NCBI RefSeq assembly: GCF_013368755.1
Contig: NC_049561.1
Location: 2,418,001 to 2,482,000 of the forward strand
Reading direction: 5' to 3'
DNA length: 64,000 nt
Origin: Talaromyces rugulosus
Taxonomy: Eukaryota > Ascomycota > Eurotiomycetes > Eurotiales > Trichocomaceae
Numbering within the stretch: the first letter of the stretch is position 1; every line of letters begins with the position of its first letter. A model generated the notes under the pieces. The model saw only the letters and a list, made by a program, of their open reading frames with translations, was not told the origin of the DNA and searched no databases. Positions 32,309-43,919 of the stretch are shown here, one piece after another. A program made the translations under genes and the position numbers.

Positions 32309-34126
32309 ATGGATTCGACATTTGATCTGAGCACCACGCATTACGGAGTGTTGCGTGGAAATGCCGTCGAGTCAGTGGTGGAATTCTTGGGCGTTCCATA
32401 CGCCGAATTACGAGATCGGCTGGCGGACGCAGAATTGATCAAAACTCGCCAGGGAGGAATCTTAGATGCCACCAAGGATGGGTATGTACCATGTACTACG
32501 TGCCCTAATGAACCGCGATAACCTCGGCTGACCTCAGGTAGACCAACCGCTATTTCTCCCCGACAAGGCTGTCATTTAGAGCAGGAGGCAATACAACATA
32601 CACTTCCACCAAAGGATTTGCCTCAGTCGGATCGCCACTGCTTGAACTTGAATATTACCACGCCCCGGGTTTCTCTACAATCCAAGTCCAAGCTTCCTGT
32701 GTTTGTCTTCATCCATGGAGGAGGGTACGCTCTGGGGGCAAATTCGTGGCCCCAATATAGTCTACAACGGCTCAATGAATTGTCCGTTCGCTGCAATCGT
32801 CCTGTTGTGACCGTGGGTATCAAGTATGTTTTTTTCCCATGGAAATACGCATGAGGCCTCTCCTTAACGAATGAAAAGCTACCGACTAGGTGTATTCGGA
32901 TTCCTCACGTCAACAGAGCTACGCGAGGCAGGATATTCACCCAACAACGGTCTCAGGGACCAGCGCGTTGCTATTGAATGGGTGCATCGACACATCCAAT
33001 GTTTTGGCGGCGATCCATCCAATATCACCATTGCAGGCTCAAGCGCTGGTGGGGGTGAGACAACACTGCACTGTATCTCAAGAATCATAAGTGTTACTGA
33101 CAATCTTTATAGCAAGTGCCTTGTTGCATCTTCACTCCGAAACTCCACTTTTCCGACAGCTCATTAGCCTGAGTGGTACATATCTTCTTCTGCGACCAAC
33201 AACTCTCGACGCACAAGAACGCGCTTACCAAAAGGCCCTCGACTCATGGGGATTGTCGGCCGCAACGCCAGGCGAAAGAATTAGGTACTTACTAGAAACT
33301 CCTGCCGAGGAACTTTTCAGAAATTGTTCGATTTCAGTAATGCCATCGATTGATGGAGATCTAATTCCTACAGACACTTCGTTTGCCGAAGTCGCTGACC
33401 CAGATGGTCTACATCCGATTGGGAAAAAATGGTGCCAATCGATTCTCATCGGTGACGCTGCTATGGATGTACGTTCTGAAGTACGAAGAACGAGACCAAA
33501 ATAGCACTTTGCTGATATCTCTCTAGGCCAGTATCATTGATTTTGTTCAACCGGAGCTGTCACGCAATTGCGCCGCCCGTTTTATCAAACTAGTAAATAC
33601 TAACCTCCCACAAGCAGCAGCCGTTGCTCTTCTCCAGAAGTATCACCTTCTGGATGAAGATAGTGACTCTCAGGCATTTCTAAAGATACTCGATTATTTG
33701 AACCATGTGACATTCAATCAACCTTCTCTGGCCTTCTCTATGGGCTGGTCCAACCGCGCCCATCTCTACTATTTCAACGAGGGAAACCCATGGGATGGTC
33801 CATACCAAGAAAAAGCAACCCACCTCCTGGATATAGCCTACCTAACTCAGAATTTCTCCGAATTCCTCTCAAAGGAGCAAAATGAGCTTGCTTTAAGATT
33901 CGCCGAAGATATTTTAAAGTTTTGCCACGGGTTAAAACCATGGCCTGCAACAGGAACCAATTTCCACTTGCGCCTCTACGGACCAACTCATGCCGGATGT
34001 ATGACAAAAGATTCAACAAAACCCTTTGGACCGGAAGTAAACAGGCAAGACGTGATGGCCAATTTACCCGAGACTGTATCAAGAGATACGCTTATAAGCA
34101 TCGCTGAGCAATTCAAGTCCATATGA
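32309..34126 (+). CDS. Type-B carboxylesterase (alpha/beta hydrolase)
   Basis: Five exons (32309-32481, 32542-32823, 32879-33054, 33113-33468, 33527-34126) give 528 aa. The oxyanion segment is FIHGGGYALG. Splicing restores VGINYRLGVFGFL and the nucleophile elbow AGSSAGG, with Ser207 in GxSxG; most relatives have GESAGG, so Glu is replaced by Ser beside the nucleophile. The catalytic His is probably in ATHLLDIAYL. There is no signal peptide, so it is likely intracellular, unlike secreted lipases of the family. Next to a Baeyer-Villiger monooxygenase, it may hydrolyse the ester or lactone which that enzyme would make. That pairing is an inference from context. Confidence 0.9.
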
Positions 34127-34671
34127 TATTTAATACCTTCTCCAGGCATGATAATCCATATCCGAATGACGTTTACAAATTTCAAAGCTCCGTGATTAGC
34201 TACGTCGTAGATTCCATATCTGCTTTATAAAGTATGTAGTGTGGTATGGTGTCACCATGGTGGGGTGCATCCAGTATCACTGTATGTGCAGAATTGCCGA
34301 TACAACCGTCTAGAGGTGAGATGTATTAAAGCATCTTTCTCAGATAAAGACAAAGACTCGGAGTAGGCTCCACAGCACTGCATCTCTCAGAAAGTAATTG
34401 CACCAATTGATAATACTTATTTGAGCTACGAGGAAAACCATGTTTTAATAAAAGGTAGTACGGTTCTTGAAAGACTTTCAGGATTTCTAAATTTATTTGA
34501 AATTACATTGCGTATCTAGCTAGGTATATGAGTAATTAATCAGTATATCATCTATACAAAAAGCTTATCGCAGTGGAGTGCAACATCGAAAGTAATAAAC
34601 GTAAAACAGCGAATAACAATTGCGGAAATACATAAGCCATAATGACAACGAGGGATGCTTTAATGTCTTCC
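34127..34671. other. Spacer between convergent esterase and monooxygenase
   Basis: An AT-rich 3' to 3' spacer. I see no gene and no octamer, as expected where no promoter is needed. Confidence 0.6.
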
Positions 34672-36484
34672 CTAGGGCTGTTGCTGGAGTATCTCGTTTG
34701 ACGGTATCGGAGGATAATCTACTCTGTCTAGGTAATGGCCTAAATCCCCACGCTTTACATCTTCGCAGGTCCACCCGTTTCCTAACCACTCCAACTTATC
34801 ATGTCCATTCCATTGCTCATATTCAAAGTCCTCCCATCGAGGATTTTTAAGCGTTTCCATAGCATGCATGCTGCTTCCTGGCCACAGCCCGGTGATATGT
34901 CCATTGCCAGTCTTGTACCAGCTGGTACAAGCATCTACATGCACTGTGAGTGGGAAGTACTTCTCCAGGTATGATGACCAAGATATCAGTGCTGACTTCT
35001 TTACTTCAATTGCCTTGATGTGCTCCCGGCTGATCTTTTGCACAGCCTTGACGACATATCCCATCACGGATTCAAGGATCAGAAGCAGAGAGCCACCTCC
35101 TGTGGCAGAATTGGGGCCTCCAACCATGAAGTAGTTTGGAAACTCAGGCACTGAGTGGGAAAGATAAGCACAGGCCGGATCATCTTTCCACTTTGTCTGC
35201 AACGAGGCACCCCCTCTGCCGAGGATGGGGAATCGCGGCATGTAGCTCGAATCAAAGCCTGTGGCACAAGCAATCGCATCGACTGGCCAAGCTTTTCCAT
35301 CGGAAGTGATAACAGAATTTTTCGTTACTCGAACAATCGGAGTCTTGATAAGCTCTACATTATCCTGAGTCAGAGCCTCGAGGTAGCCGGGGCCAGGTGT
35401 TAGCCTCCGACATCCTGGAATGAAATTTGGCTCAAGGGCTTCGTAGAGACCAGATTTTGATGCTAGCTTTTCTTTCATGACTTGCTTGATCTTCTCAGTC
35501 GAATATTTCTCTTCGGCAGAGCCCGGAAAAAGACAAGGGTAGTCTTTGTTGATGGAGGCTTCCATATCCTTGCGAAACTTTTTGTATTTGACTGGGTCCG
35601 ATTTGAAGCTTTGCAATTCTTTATCGCTGTACGTATAGTTGCCGGGCTCGTCGCTTTTCTCGATAATGTTTTCAATGAACTTTGACCCAAATGGCTGGCT
35701 GATCCAAGTTCCACCTCGGACAAAATTATAGACAGTTTCGCTTCTTTTCTGCAAATGAGGCAGGATTTGAATGGCCGATGATCCACAGCCTAGAAGGGCG
35801 ACCCGTTTTCTATCATATTCCCTATGGCACCACCTAATCAGCCTAGTCCTTGAACACTGGTGTGTATATGACTTTGGAGTACTAGGTAGAAAACAATACT
35901 TACCATTCAGTATCCCAGCAAGCAGAATGGAGCAGTTTTCCTTCAAAGTCATGCAGTCCATCGACTTCCGGCCATTTCCAATTATTCAGAATTCCGACGG
36001 CACTAATTACCACATGCGCTTTTGTCTGATCGGATAAAGTCGTTCCATTCTCAGTGCGCTCCGTTGTCACTTGCCATAGCCCCTCATCTTCAAACCACTC
36101 TGTCTGGACTACCTTTGTGTTGTATTTGACCTTCTCATCAACTCCGTATTTGTGCGCAACACCTTTGACGTACTCGAGGATTTCCGCTCCTGGCGCGAAC
36201 AACTTCGACCAATCTGTATTTGGCGCGAAAGTATACTGATAGACATGACTTGGGATGTCGCAAGCAACACCAGGATAACGGTTCTCATACCAAGTTCCGC
36301 CGACAGACGGGTTTTTCTCAAAGATCGTGACAGATGCGTTTGGTACGTACTGCAACAAGCGAATATACAACGCGATCCCTGATACTCCGGCACCAATGAT
36401 TACAACATTGATTGGACGTCCCTGGTCCACGGGTTGATCTTGAAAATGAAACTCGGGCGAGTCGATTCCATTGGTGGTAGCCAT
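34672..36484 (-). CDS. Type I Baeyer-Villiger monooxygenase (flavin)
   Basis: Exons 36484-35904 and 35821-34672 give 576 aa. The start is the ATG at 36484 (MATTNGIDSPEF); the longer frame begins with TTG. The FAD fold is VVIIGAGVSGIALY and the NADPH fold LLGCGSSAIQ. Between them the fingerprint FEGKLLHSACWD (residues 180-191) fits FxGxxxHxxxWD, diagnostic of Baeyer-Villiger enzymes, and the ENRYPGVACDIPSHVYQ block agrees. I chose the later of two possible acceptors because it avoids an extra WCHR insertion. Such enzymes turn ketones into esters or lactones using NADPH and oxygen. It is divergent from the permease across a promoter with two octamers. Confidence 0.93.
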
Positions 36485-36681
36485 ATTGGCGACGTCGGAA
36501 AGAGCAGGAAATCGTTTTACAATCAAAAGAATTTTTGTTTCTAAGTAATAGAAGTATCGCTATTTACATTGTAAGTTCATCTGGCTTCTTATCGGGTGCA
36601 TTTATTATCGCTCGTCCCCATATTTCTCCTTCAACATCTATCTGTCCACGGGCAGCTTCGTCGGTTTAGGGTTATAGACAA

Positions 36682-36689
36682 TCGGGCAA
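36682..36689 (+). promoter_or_regulatory. TCGGGCAA octamer, monooxygenase/permease promoter, copy 1
   Basis: An exact match, extended as AATCGGGCAAA, about 200 bp from the monooxygenase start and 285 bp from the permease start. Confidence 0.55.
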
Positions 36690-36732
36690 ATCCCAACCGC
36701 ATAGGCCTTATCGGCCACCATCATCTCCACTA

Positions 36733-36740
36733 TCGGGCAA
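36733..36740 (+). promoter_or_regulatory. TCGGGCAA octamer, monooxygenase/permease promoter, copy 2
   Basis: An exact match, extended as CTATCGGGCAA, the same 11 bases as the copy upstream of the glyoxalase-like gene. Confidence 0.55.
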
Positions 36741-36966
36741 CTTTACTGCTTGCCATGGCCCGACAACCTTGCAGTCAATCATATCAATGATAAGATTAGT
36801 CTAGATGCATCATGTTTCCAATTCCTGGATAACAACGCGTGTAGATAGTTTTACACGACGTTCTCTGTAAATAGTACGCTCTTTTCTACCTTTTCCTTTC
36901 CACTGTTTTCCTTCTTTCGTTACTCGTTCATTGCATTCTTCTCTTGACACTCACATCGATTTTAAA

Positions 36967-38618
36967 ATGGGTGACAATGTCACCGCAGTCGAGGCGCAGG
37001 TCTCCCAAGGCGATGGAACTAAGGCAGAAAACTTGGCTGTTCAGCGACTAGGCTATGAACCAGGTAAATAATGATAACTCTAGAACTTTTTGATAGCAGT
37101 TATTGAATCAACCTCCCTAAAGAGCTCCATCGTACCTTTGATCTCCTGGGTATGATCGGGTTCTCTTTTAGCATTGTTTCTTGCTGGAGTGCCTTGGGAG
37201 GTACATTCTCCGTTGGACTTACTTCGGGGGGCCCACCTGTTATGGTATTTTCCTGGCTCATAATATCGGTCGGAGCCCTTGCCGTGGGAATTTCCTTTGC
37301 AGAGATGTGCTCGGCCTACCCTTTGGCTGGAGGACAATATTCCTGGGTTGCTGCCATCGCACCTAAGGAATGGGCCCGAGGGCTCTCCTGGGTGACAGGA
37401 TGGTTTATGTTGATTGGGCTCGTTGCTATGGGCGCAACAAACAACTTCATTACAGCAAACTTTGTCCTCGGTATGGCAAACCTAATCAATCCTTCATACG
37501 TGATTGAACGATGGCATACAAGTCTTGTAACATATGCGATCATCCTCCTCACCGGGATGGTCAATATCTTCACTCCAAAGATCCTAGATCGGCTTGGAAA
37601 AGGTATTTTCCTTTGGAATATCTGCGCATTCGTTGTGGTCATAATCGTTCTGTTGGTGATGAATGATCATAAGCAACCAGCTTCATTTGTCTTCACCGAT
37701 TTTCGCAATGACACCGGTATGTCGCCAGCCTTGGGTGTGATTGCTGGTCTACTTCAGACTCTTTTTGGCATGTGCTGTTACGAAGCACCGGGCCATATGA
37801 CCGAAGAAATGAATAATGCTAGCCGTGACGCACCCAAGGCCATAATTCTATCTGTTGTTATGGGAGCCGTGACAGGGTTTATCTTCCTTGTCGTGGTGTT
37901 CTTCTGCACCGGTGACCTCGCGACGACAGCCAACAGTCCCACCGGGGTTCCTTTGATCCAGATCTTCCATGATAGCATCGGATCCGCCAGAGGGGCATGT
38001 GCTCTTGCTGCCATTGTCACGGTCATTTACTTTGTAGCGGCCAACTCGTTGATGGCAGAAGGAGGTCGTTCCATCTGGGCGTTTGCACGGGACCACGGGC
38101 TGCCAGCCTCGAAATATGTCAGTAAGGTTGACAAAAAATTTGGCGTACCTGTCATTGCGATATTGGTGTGTATGCTTATTCAAGCCGCGTTGAACACCAT
38201 CTATATTGGCACGTATACTGGGTTTGTGACGGTCACGTCCATCTCAACTGAGGGGTTCTATATTTCCTACTTTGTGCCCCTATTTGCCCGAATTCTGTCT
38301 CACGCCATGGGCCGGCCTGTGAAGTTGGATGGTCCATTCAATTTTGGCAAATTCGGCTTGGTTTGCAACTGGATTGGGGCCATTTTCTTGCTTGTGGCCA
38401 TCGTGCTCTTCAACTTCCCAAGTGAAGCGCCTATCACTGCAGAGAACTTTAATTATTGTATCGCTGCTGTTGTGTTGGTGCTGGTCTTATCATTCTCGAC
38501 TTGGATTCTGGATGGTCGTAACAGCTTCACAATGCCGAATTTGGAAGGCATTGAGGAGGTGTGTTCAGACACCCCGGTGATAGTAGAGAATGATAAGAGC
38601 CACTGGGAAAGTTCATAG
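36967..38618 (+). CDS. APC-family permease (GABA/choline/amino acid type)
   Basis: Exons 36967-37063 and 37123-38618 give 530 aa. The cytosolic N-terminus ends in RLGYEPELHRTFDLLGMIG, the standard lead into the first helix of this family, formed across the intron. About twelve hydrophobic helices follow, including SWVTGWFMLIGLVAMGATNNF and the conserved segment APGHMTEEMNNASRDAPKA after helix 6. The best match in style is to fungal GABA/choline/polyamine permeases of the plasma membrane. As the end gene of the cluster, divergent from the monooxygenase and under two octamers, it probably imports the compound the cluster breaks down. Its substrate cannot be told from sequence. Confidence 0.92.
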
Positions 38619-39510
38619 CTTCTGCTAGAAGCGGTCAAGATTTTTATTCCTACCTTATGCCTGCAATTAATGTTTTTGTTATTGATTCTTCTCGCTATTG
38701 GAATCATGCTCTTGTGAAATAGTTTTTGTCTTTCAGCGTTCGTTAGCAATCAACTGTCTCGAGTTCACGGAAAAGCTCGAAATACCGCGTCTTTGGATCC
38801 GGCCTAAATGCACCCCATTTGTACAGCCTATGAAGCACATGTGCCGATGGGGCAGCTCTAATGTTTACTATGAAATGTATTGTCTTTTCTGCCTGGAATC
38901 TGCTACAATCGTTGCAATTCCTTCAAGTATCTACTAGATGTCTACTCATCTAATCGCTCACTGAAATCATGTAAAAATGGGATAACACGCAGCAATATAT
39001 TGATGTAACCCAATGATTCGCACATGTTAATATCTATTGCATGAAATACAAATACTTAAATATCTACAATAGAAATAGCAGTTTACGGAAACAAAACTTT
39101 CTTATACTACCTTTACATACACAAGACAAAATATCAAATCCCTCGCCAATGTGAAAATGCGGTACAAAACTTCAAAAAACAGAGAAGAAAAAAAAGAACA
39201 GCTACACAGAACGGCAAGAAAACAAGTAGCAGCAAGACAAAAAGTAATAATAAATCCTGGCACAGAATCCAAGGAAATGTAAGTACAAGAAGAGAAGAAA
39301 AATAAAAGACAAATAATAATCGCTACACAGCAGTTATCAATGCAAAAACGGTTTCCATGTACCGCGGTATACCTCAAAACACCGTGGAAGCGCCAAATAG
39401 AACATGACAAGAAATTGGAAGTGGAAAAAAGAATAAAGTCTCTTGGAAGGTGACCGTCCAAAGAACGTTCGAGAAGGGTATTAAAATGCTCAATGTTTCG
39501 CGTCTTTTGT
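38619..39510. other. AT-rich 3' spacer between convergent genes
   Basis: No gene is supported. The stretch is AT- and A-rich and separates the permease from the convergent VEEKP-repeat gene. Confidence 0.6.
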
Positions 39511-41517
39511 TTAGATTTGTTCAGTGGGAACTCCGGTCTTGGGTTCTTCTTTCTCGGTAGTGACTTCTACTGATGTGGGCTCCTCAGCAGTTGAGACTGG
39601 ATCCTTGGAAGAAGTTTCGGGCTCAGTGGGAATAATATCGGTGGTTCCAGCAGGCTCGTTGACTGGTTGCTCTTGCTTTTCTGGCTCTGGTTCTTCTTGG
39701 ACAACCTTGACTTCGGGAACAGGTTCTTCGGGTTGGTCCTTCACTTCAGGAGAAGCATCGGCTTCCGGGGTAGAATCTTTGGCAATGTCCAAAGACGGTT
39801 CTTCAACTGGCTTCTCCTCAACTTGCTTCGTCCCGACGGCCTTCTCTTCGACAGGCTTCTCCTCGACAGGCTTCTCCTCGACAGGATTCTCTTCGACAGG
39901 CTTCTCTTCGACAGGGTGTTCCTCGGCGGGCTTTTCTTCGGTTTGCTCTTCCGTTTGATTTTCCACTTTCTTCTCAGTTTTCTCATCAACAGGCTTCTTC
40001 TCAACCGCAATATCTTCAACTGGCTTGTCAGTAGCGGGAACGGCGGCGGGAGGCGCCTCAACAGCAATCTTTGGAGACTCGGCAACAAAAGGCTCTGGGA
40101 CTACACTGATCACTTCGGCAACTGGCTCCGGCTTTGCAACATCTGGCTTGCTCTTGGGGCTGGCAACCTCGACAACTGTGTCCATCTTAGCAGCTACCTT
40201 TGCCACTTTAGGTTCCACGGCCGCGGAGACAGGCTCAGACACCGAGCTCCGTAGCTTCTCGGTTGCCAATTTGGGAGCCTGGGGGACCGCGTCGTTTTTG
40301 CGGGCGATCTTGGCAGCACTGGCAAGTTTTGGCGGGCTTCTAGGCTCGACTCTGTCCTGCGTCTTGCTTGCAGAGCTTGCGGTTGGACGCATCATCCGAG
40401 CAAGGAAGCCGTCTTCCTGCCCACTACGTGACGAGGTATTGCTGACTCGAGACTTGGGTCGGTCAGGAATCGCATGCGCGGCAAGACGAGATACATCTGG
40501 TCTGAGAGTGGAAGGTTTGCGAGACAGGGTCTTGGGAGAGGCGATTTTAGGAGAGCTTTTCAAGTTCGCATGGCTTTGGGAGCGTGCAAGACTGCCGGTC
40601 TTGGCAGATGAGGCGGCAGTGGGAGTTACTAAAGAAGCCGGGAGACGCACTGGACGCGTCGGTGACCTGGTTGCAGCCTTTGTCCTGGGAGAGGCCTGTG
40701 CAGTGGATGTCCTAGCAGTATCACGAGAAGGTGTATTGGCACGTTCGGGTCTGGGAGCAATTGCTGCATTCCTGGCTGCGGTAGGCCTAGTGGCAGCAGG
40801 CTTATCTAGCTGGGCCGTGGTTCGAGATGAGGCGGTGGTGGTTCTGGATGTAGGCACAGGGGGCTTCTTCTCTTTCGTAGACACAGGCTTGGCGGTCGGG
40901 TTGGTAGTCGATGCATCCTTGGAGATAGCCACTGCGGATGCACTCTTCTTGATTGTTCTTGTAGGTGCAAGATGTTTATTGGTAGCAGAATCCACCGGCT
41001 TGTCAGCTGGCTTTGTCGTCGTCTTATGCCCAAGGGGCTTCGCAGTGTCGGCCTTTGGCGCAGTGGAGGGCTTTGGGGCTTCTTTCACAGCCGGGACAGG
41101 GCGACTCTCACTGGCCTCACTAGCTTCATTGCGTGGAAAGGAGGCGAGAGGAGTGCGGATCTTCTGAGGCGAGGTGCCGAGAGAGGTGATCGAGGCTGTC
41201 TCCAGCTGGGTCGACGGCGATACAGTAGCCGATCGCTGAGACCAGTCCTTGTCCGTTCCGTAACTGTCTGTCCTTCTCAGCAGGCCTGGGGTAGGCGAGC
41301 CCTGCCCGTTTCTCTCAACAGAAACGAAACTGGCCCGTACCTTGGACAGGGGCCGGTTGGAGGCATTGTCGTCGGAGTCGCCAGACGGGCGTCCCCGCGA
41401 AGGAGGAGAGATGTCCGAATTGTTATTGGCGTTGTTCTCGTTGTTATTGCTGCTGTTGCTATTTTCGAATTTGGCCAGCAGGCTTCGGACGCCGCCAGAG
41501 GTTGGGAGGGCAGCCAT
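39511..41517 (-). CDS. Low-complexity, probably disordered protein with VEEKP repeats
   Basis: A single frame of 668 aa from the ATG at 41517 (MAALPTSGGVRSLLAKFEN). The frame stays open further upstream, but that part looks like a leader region. After a short conserved-looking N-terminus with FENSNSSNN, the chain is dominated by Ser, Thr, Pro, Ala and Lys with many RSP/TSP sites, a composition of cytoskeleton- or signalling-associated disordered proteins. Near residue 560 a run of repeats of the type KPVEEKPVEE occurs, and the tail is strongly acidic. No membrane segment or signal peptide is seen, so a secreted mucin is unlikely. I do not know the function. Confidence 0.78.
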   Translation of the reverse strand: MAALPTSGGVRSLLAKFENSNSSNNNENNANNNSDISPPSRGRPSGDSDDNASNRPLSKVRASFVSVERNGQGSPTPGLLRRTDSYGTDKDWSQRSATVSPSTQLETASITSLGTSPQKIRTPLASFPRNEASEASESRPVPAVKEAPKPSTAPKADTAKPLGHKTTTKPADKPVDSATNKHLAPTRTIKKSASAVAISKDASTTNPTAKPVSTKEKKPPVPTSRTTTASSRTTAQLDKPAATRPTAARNAAIAPRPERANTPSRDTARTSTAQASPRTKAATRSPTRPVRLPASLVTPTAASSAKTGSLARSQSHANLKSSPKIASPKTLSRKPSTLRPDVSRLAAHAIPDRPKSRVSNTSSRSGQEDGFLARMMRPTASSASKTQDRVEPRSPPKLASAAKIARKNDAVPQAPKLATEKLRSSVSEPVSAAVEPKVAKVAAKMDTVVEVASPKSKPDVAKPEPVAEVISVVPEPFVAESPKIAVEAPPAAVPATDKPVEDIAVEKKPVDEKTEKKVENQTEEQTEEKPAEEHPVEEKPVEENPVEEKPVEEKPVEEKAVGTKQVEEKPVEEPSLDIAKDSTPEADASPEVKDQPEEPVPEVKVVQEEPEPEKQEQPVNEPAGTTDIIPTEPETSSKDPVSTAEEPTSVEVTTEKEEPKTGVPTEQI
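39828..39935 (-). repeat. In-frame minisatellite encoding VEEKP units
   Basis: Near-identical 15-bp units (plus strand TTCTCNTCGACAGGC) repeat about five times and keep the reading frame, giving (V)EEKP and EENP variants. Confidence 0.7.
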
Positions 41518-42410
41518 TGCAACGGTAAGGAGGGGTGTTGACGATGCCAAGTGGCCAGGTCGCGGTCGAGATCGAGGTCGCGGTGGAGAGGTATAAGCGC
41601 CCACCGTCTCGTGGACGGGGCACGGTGCGATGAAGGACAGCAAAAAGAAAAGGACACAGAGGCAAAGGTCGCGATGTGGTGTGAGCAGGTTGAAGGAGTG
41701 AGTGAGTGAGTGGATTATTGTTGACGGTTGGTTCCCCAGGGGGCGAGCGCGGCGGCGGTCTTGGTTAACGTTCCGCCCAGGCTTCAACCGGCCCAGGGGT
41801 CGCGGAAGATCATCGCGATCCCCACCAGGAGACCCAGTTGTCTGGTAAGTGGTACGTTCACGCACGAGAGAGAATAATATCTCTATCTAATTCTACACTG
41901 GTTGAATGCTGCCGAGGGCATTGCTTCGAAAGCGGTTCAGCATATGGGCGAGGAGCTGCCATGAACCCATGATGATTGATTAATCAATATGAAGCCCCGG
42001 CAGGAAGCGAGCTACTCCGGGATCTATTGACCCTTGGTTTAGTAGTTAGTGCTCGGAGCAGATGCAATAGCGATACTAGTAATAACATTGGTCTAACAAA
42101 GCACGTTTCGTTTCGGATTGCGCTTGGCCCCGGCGCCTGCACCATTAGACTCATTGGTCATTACTGTGTTTCAGGCATTTAGTTGGGCCGGGAGAGTCAG
42201 CAGCCTGCGAATCCTTGTAAGCCGAGGCTTTGGGGCAGTTAAATAAGAATTAATTGTTATAAAAAGTGCCCCTTTGTGCTTTGTTTACAGCATGGTCTGT
42301 ACATGGGCCAATCGGAACGGAGCTGCGGAAAAATATTGTCCCGGGGCTCCGATATATTGCCCGCGCGGCGCTCCGACAGCGGACTCTCGAAAACAGACAA
42401 AAAAAGCATC
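41518..42410. promoter_or_regulatory. Divergent promoter region: VEEKP-repeat gene and lys12
   Basis: The spacer contains the 5' regions of two divergent genes. A stretch just upstream of 42411 is GC-rich. No gene is supported in it. Confidence 0.5.
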
Positions 42411-43677
<1,267 letters not shown>

Positions 43678-43919
43678 AGTATTTAATGCAGGTACTGCCA
43701 TTTGTTGAACGTGGTTTGATCAACCGAATAAAATCATGGTTTTGGTAGAATATCGTACTCTGGTATTAACTTGATCATTGGTTAAATCTAAACAGAAACA
43801 ATGTATATTTCATATTATGAGAACTCTATTTGGCCTTGGACTCCGTTGCCGAAGACTCTAAGTCTTATGTTTCTTCTAACGCTAGTCCATCCACTACATA
43901 TGTAGTTGACTCTATAAGT

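Larger units (their letters stand above)
36485..36966. promoter_or_regulatory. Divergent promoter of monooxygenase and permease
   Basis: Two exact octamers lie 51 bp apart (36682-36689 and 36733-36740). CTTATCGGCC between them repeats a 9-base string (TTATCGGCC) also present in the amidohydrolase promoter. GGCCCGACA follows at about 36758. A pyrimidine-rich tract precedes the permease start. Confidence 0.6.
20063..38618. other. Candidate catabolic gene cluster (ten genes)
   Basis: Ten adjacent genes encode an amidohydrolase, P450, glyoxalase-like protein, SDR, DUF1989-deacetylase fusion, Dabb protein, Zn2Cys6 regulator, carboxylesterase, Baeyer-Villiger monooxygenase and permease. Three of the spacers are divergent promoters. 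The octamer TCGGGCAA recurs in the promoters. The gene set contains a transporter and hydrolases but no polyketide synthase, peptide synthetase or terpene cyclase, which favours breakdown over secondary metabolite synthesis. Confidence 0.65.

Noticed and set aside
20063..38618. Secondary metabolite cluster
   Set aside because: P450, monooxygenase, SDR and a regulator are common in such clusters, but no polyketide synthase, peptide synthetase, terpene cyclase or prenyltransferase is present. The hydrolases and permease fit breakdown better.
40025..41167. 380-codon plus-strand frame
   Set aside because: It lies wholly antisense to the disordered VEEKP-repeat gene. Its Gly/Val/Ala-rich, repetitive composition is what the reverse strand of such low-complexity coding gives.
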